From positions 15,734,851 through 15,798,850 of the forward strand of contig NC_079877.1 in assembly GCF_029227915.1 (NCBI RefSeq): DNA of 64,000 bases. The letters are read 5' to 3'. The notes beneath the pieces are model-generated. The model did no database searches, had not been told where the DNA came from, and worked only from the letters and a program-made list of their open reading frames with translations. The DNA is from Hydractinia symbiolongicarpus. Taxonomy: Eukaryota > Cnidaria > Hydrozoa > Anthoathecata > Hydractiniidae. The number at the start of each line of letters is the position of its first letter. Within the stretch, counting starts at the first letter, position 1. Below, one piece after another: positions 60,732 to 64,000 of the stretch. The position numbers and the translations under genes were made by a program.

Positions 60732-61300
60732 TGATCACATATTATCTTGCAATAATTTTTTTTATTTACTGTTGAACTTCTATGCTCAGTTTGTATGAGA
60801 AACTAGTTATCGCATGTTCTTAAAAATATCGTCATGCTCTTTTATTTTTTTATTTCTCGTATAAAGCCTTGTAAAACATGTGAACGAAAACATAAAAATG
60901 AGAAGAATATTTTCGATTTTCTCGGCACTGTGCCATAACTACTACACAAAATAAATTCTATTCGAAGAAGCTTGGAAAATTGCAGTGAAGTAGACCAGTC
61001 CTGATTTGTTTAAGCTATGTTGGCAGCACAAATTAATACGTACCCTGGTATGTTTAATACTTGGCCGATTTATCACAATAACTCAATGTGTCATAATAAA
61101 AAAAAATTATTGTTGATCTTAGGACATGATTTTCTCAAGATGAACTTCATGTTATGACTATAAGTAATGAATGACTTTATTTATTTATTTTTAGGAGAAT
61201 AACCCAAATAATATAGCGTTAAAGAATCATGTTTACTACTGCCATTATTAAAATAGTCAATAGCAAGTATCCAGCATGACATTCATTTTATCTTTCATAG
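60732..61300. other. intron or upstream sequence of the receptor exons
   Basis: AT-rich, no repeat or gene recognised; ends in the tatctttcatag acceptor at 61289-61300. Confidence 0.4.
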
Positions 61301-63508
61301 GAAAACCAATGTTTTGTGGCAAAAAATTAGATCAAAATTATACTATAGTAGAGGGAGAAAGTTTAAATGTTAGGCAAGATGTTTGTGGACACCCGAAGCC
61401 TGTTGTTGATTTAAAGATAGGAAGCCGTAGCATTAGCTTATCGAGTTCTTCTAGCAAGAGTTATGCGACAACACAATACAATTATACCAATGTGTTAATA
61501 AAACGCAAGGATTGTGGCAGACACATGGTTTTTACTGCTGAAAATAAATTAGGAAGAATTAAAGACAATGCCGTGGTTGGTGTTTTATGTAAGTGTCAGA
61601 GAAAATTTATATATTCTTTCAATATATCATTTACTGATCCGTTTTTAAAACCTTTTTAGTTACACCGTCGACCGTATCAGTAAAATATTCATATCGCGAC
61701 AATAACAGTTGCATATGGGTATCATGGGACAGTGAGAACACTGGCAATTGTGCTGTTGAATATCATTTACAGTTTGAAAATATTAGAGATGTTTACAATA
61801 CCTACAAAAAGGATTACATTTACTGCCTCACGCCGAATGCTTCCAATGTCACTATTTGGGCTTCATATAAAGGAATCTCAGGCAAAAAGGTAATTGCTGA
61901 GATACAGCATGTACCGCCAACAACAGAAGTTGTAATACCAGAAAAGATTATCGTGCAAGGTAACGTTAATTTCATGTATGAACATATGACGCGTTGCCCT
62001 GTAGTTATGAAGCTCGCTCTATAATCAGAAGGATGTTTCGGTCCACAATGCGGCCATGTTTAATAAGTGTATTTACCCTAGCTATAGCCCAGCCCCTGTA
62101 CTATCTGAGGCAAATTGGTTGGGCAATTCCATGTAATGCCTAATGCATATATTGAAAACACAAAAACCACACTAATAACAGTAACTCTAACACTGAGTGG
62201 GTTTATCCTGTAAAATTTCGGAATAATAATGATAATAGTAATTGTGGAAAAACGGTTTTTAAGCAAAAATATGATTTTTTTTTAGAAGCGCAAACATGAA
62301 GAAGAACTTGTAATAAGAAATTTGCTGAAGAAAAAACACATTTTACTCTACTTATTGTCAGAAATAAATAAATAATTTTTTATTGGTGTAAGACATTTGA
62401 CATTTAGACTTATTAAAATATCATACCCAGCAGAGTATAAAAAATAGAAAAGAAGCTTTTGAAACACAAATAAACTAACTACTACGAATTAATAAAGTTG
62501 CTAAATGCATTGATAACATATTTCCTAGGTTATAGTAGATTTATTTTGTTTTATGAAAAATTAGATTTACTTTGGAATCTACTATACGCACACTAAGAGT
62601 ACTTTTTTTGCGGACAATGTAGGAACAGAATAAGTGATCTCGTACTAATAATATTCTTTATTTATTATGCAGATAAAAACCGATTCCCGAAAAAAATAAT
62701 CATTGCAGTGACTATCACACTGGCTGTATGTGTAATAATTAACATTACCACTTGCTTAATTCTGAAACGCAAAGGTTCGTACACCTTTCTTATCAGTTAT
62801 CTTGAATTAGGTTTCGAATTATTTAAAATTACGTCCACAAAAAATGAAAAAGAACTACTTAAATAGTATAATTTTATCCAAATCATGGTTTCCTCTGTCT
62901 AACTAAGCTAGAGTTTAACACCCACTTTTTTACGCTGCACCATAAACACGATAAGTTATTTAAGATTGACATTTTAACATCTGGGATGATGGTATAAGTG
63001 AGTTTTATAAAGAAAATGCTGACATTACGTTTCTCTCAATAATTAAATATTAAATATGATTTTCCTTCAAGTAAAAATAGAAATAGCATTTTCCATATTT
63101 TTATGACTTCAATTAATTTCCAAATGAAGAAAATAGAAGTTGTTGATGGGTGACGCAGTTTTTAAGTCGAGGTTGCTTCGCTATGACTTTTTGCTCACAA
63201 AATTTGTAAAGCAGTGTCCTTAAAATAACTTAGTTTTTATTTTCCTAATACATATTTTATTTGGTCTCTATTTAGGCAATATTTCCTCCAAAATTCACCA
63301 TCGAAAAAAGCAGTCCGTGGTCACAAGTAATATTGATAATTACGAAATTATAGAAAAACCCACATCCAATTATGCAGACCTGAACTTACACGGTGTGGAG
63401 ACAAGTTTGTATGCTGATTTGACAACAACTGCTGAAAGCACCAAACAAGGTAGAGGCATAGCTCCAGTCGATTTGCAGAGAGACGTCTATGAGAACGCCA
63501 AAATGTAG
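61301..63508 (+). CDS. Alr-like Ig/FN3 transmembrane receptor, 3' exons
   Basis: Four exons, each with AG acceptor and GT donor, all joined in phase 1. 61301-61588 is an I-set-like Ig domain (NYTIVEGESLNVRQDVCGHP, KDCGRHMVFTAENKLG). Strand B has Cys, strand C has no Trp, and the usual strand F Cys is absent, with a Cys instead at DCG. 61660-61959 is an FN3-like domain (CIWVSWDSENTGNCAVEYHL, ASNVTIWASYKG) with N-glycosylation sites. 62673-62774 is a transmembrane helix (IIIAVTITLAVCVIINITTC) with a KRK stop-transfer. 63276-63508 is a cytoplasmic tail with Tyr motifs YEII, YADL, YADL and YENA. YEII-x6-YADL and YADL-x9-YADL both fit ITAM spacing. No lesion in any exon. The layout matches Hydractinia Alr allorecognition receptors (cell-surface homophilic recognition). 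Leader and V-set exons may be those at 43.68 kb. Confidence 0.75.
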
Positions 63509-64000
63509 AATAATCGTTTAGAGAGGCGAACCTGTAAATGCGTCAGATTTTTTAAATATCTTTTAAGTGATGAATGACGGGTAATAATGATGACAAATAA
63601 GGATGACAAAAAAGAGTTACTTCACTGTTGTTAGCATTTGTTGATGCATTTATATTTTTATTTGTTGCTGAAAAATGTCATAATATATCATTTAATAAGT
63701 TGTTTTGTTAGTTGCCTTAGATTCAATCTATTTCCGGGATAAAATTAGCAAAAAAACGGGTGATCTTCCTCACAAAAAGGGCTATCGGGGTGTGCATAAC
63801 TCCGTCCAAATTTCAAAACAAAATGGTGCTTTGCAGTTGTTTTTGTAAAATTATTGCCAATATGTTGGTATGTTGATAAATAAACCAATCAGAATTTTTC
63901 GACAAATATTTTATTTAATTAACATGAGTAAACTTCGAAGTTGTTGTTGTTGAACGATCAAAGCGTTGGAATAGGCTTTGTAGAACAGGGACAGCAAGGC
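63509..64000 (+). other. 3' UTR and downstream sequence
   Basis: AT-rich sequence after the receptor stop codon; no other gene or repeat end seen before the window edge. Confidence 0.5.
63879..63884 (+). terminator. candidate poly(A) signal of the receptor gene
   Basis: AATAAA about 370 bases after the stop codon at 63508, the first clear hexamer in a plausible 3' UTR. Confidence 0.45.

Noticed and set aside
1-64000. CRISPR arrays, bacterial operons, rRNA genes
   Set aside because: No short spaced direct repeats of CRISPR type, no ribosome-binding-site-led gene strings and no rRNA sequence; introns and retroelements show this is a eukaryotic nuclear region.

Overview
This is an AT-rich, intron-rich animal window made mostly of mobile elements in several states of decay, with one recognisable host-type gene at the right end. 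The best guess for the organism is a cnidarian, most likely a hydrozoan of the Hydractinia type. The reasons are the mix of elements (KDZ, ISL2EU, Penelope-like, CR1/L2-like LINE, hAT, Helitron) and a gene resembling the Alr allorecognition family: Ig-like and FN3-like exons, all joined by phase-1 introns, one transmembrane exon, and a tyrosine-rich tail with ITAM spacing. The species is inferred; no sequence search was run.

Layout, left to right. 1-1.8 kb: old degenerate tandem repeats. 1.84-2.46 kb: two Helitron 3' ends in head-to-tail array. 2.46-5.13 kb: 5'-truncated KDZ transposase copy (+). 5.2-7.6 kb: tRNA-like scrap and a multi-exon kinase-like pseudogene (+). 8.2-10.5 kb: a minus-strand multi-exon gene relic with chromodomain, GTF2I-like and homeobox-like pieces. 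10.8-11.2 kb: 121-bp tandem repeat. 11.5-15.9 kb: fuller KDZ copy (-), which makes a 2.7-kb inverted repeat with the first copy. 16-19.5 kb: LTR-like scraps and a Ty3/Gypsy gag relic. 21.16-24.26 kb: ISL2EU transposon with terminal inverted repeats (TIRs), a THAP-DDE transposase and a collapsed SAP/YqaJ partner. 25.2-26.0 kb: Penelope-like relic. 26.05-31.25 kb: decayed Ty3/Gypsy element (-) with two later insertions. 33.1-38.15 kb: two CR1/L2-like LINEs in tandem. 38.65-39.1 kb: DIRS/Ngaro-like RT scrap. 40.86-41.4 kb: Helitron-type repeat. 41.4-42.35 kb: second Penelope-like relic (-). 43.68-44.25 kb: leader exon plus V-set-like exon, now frameshifted. 44.58-47.77 kb: TTAA-flanked non-autonomous element with nested insertions, including a tRNA-derived SINE. 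52-53.8 kb: Gypsy relic (-). 55.26-58.39 kb: hAT transposon with a nearly intact transposase. 60.6-60.73 kb: short Helitron. 61.3-63.5 kb: four intact exons of the Alr-like receptor.

The 44-61 kb interval separates the leader/V-set exons from the rest of the receptor. Either one receptor gene carries a 17-kb transposon-filled intron, or a broken paralogue lies upstream of the 3' part of another. Everything except the receptor exons looks like mobile-element sequence or its cargo.
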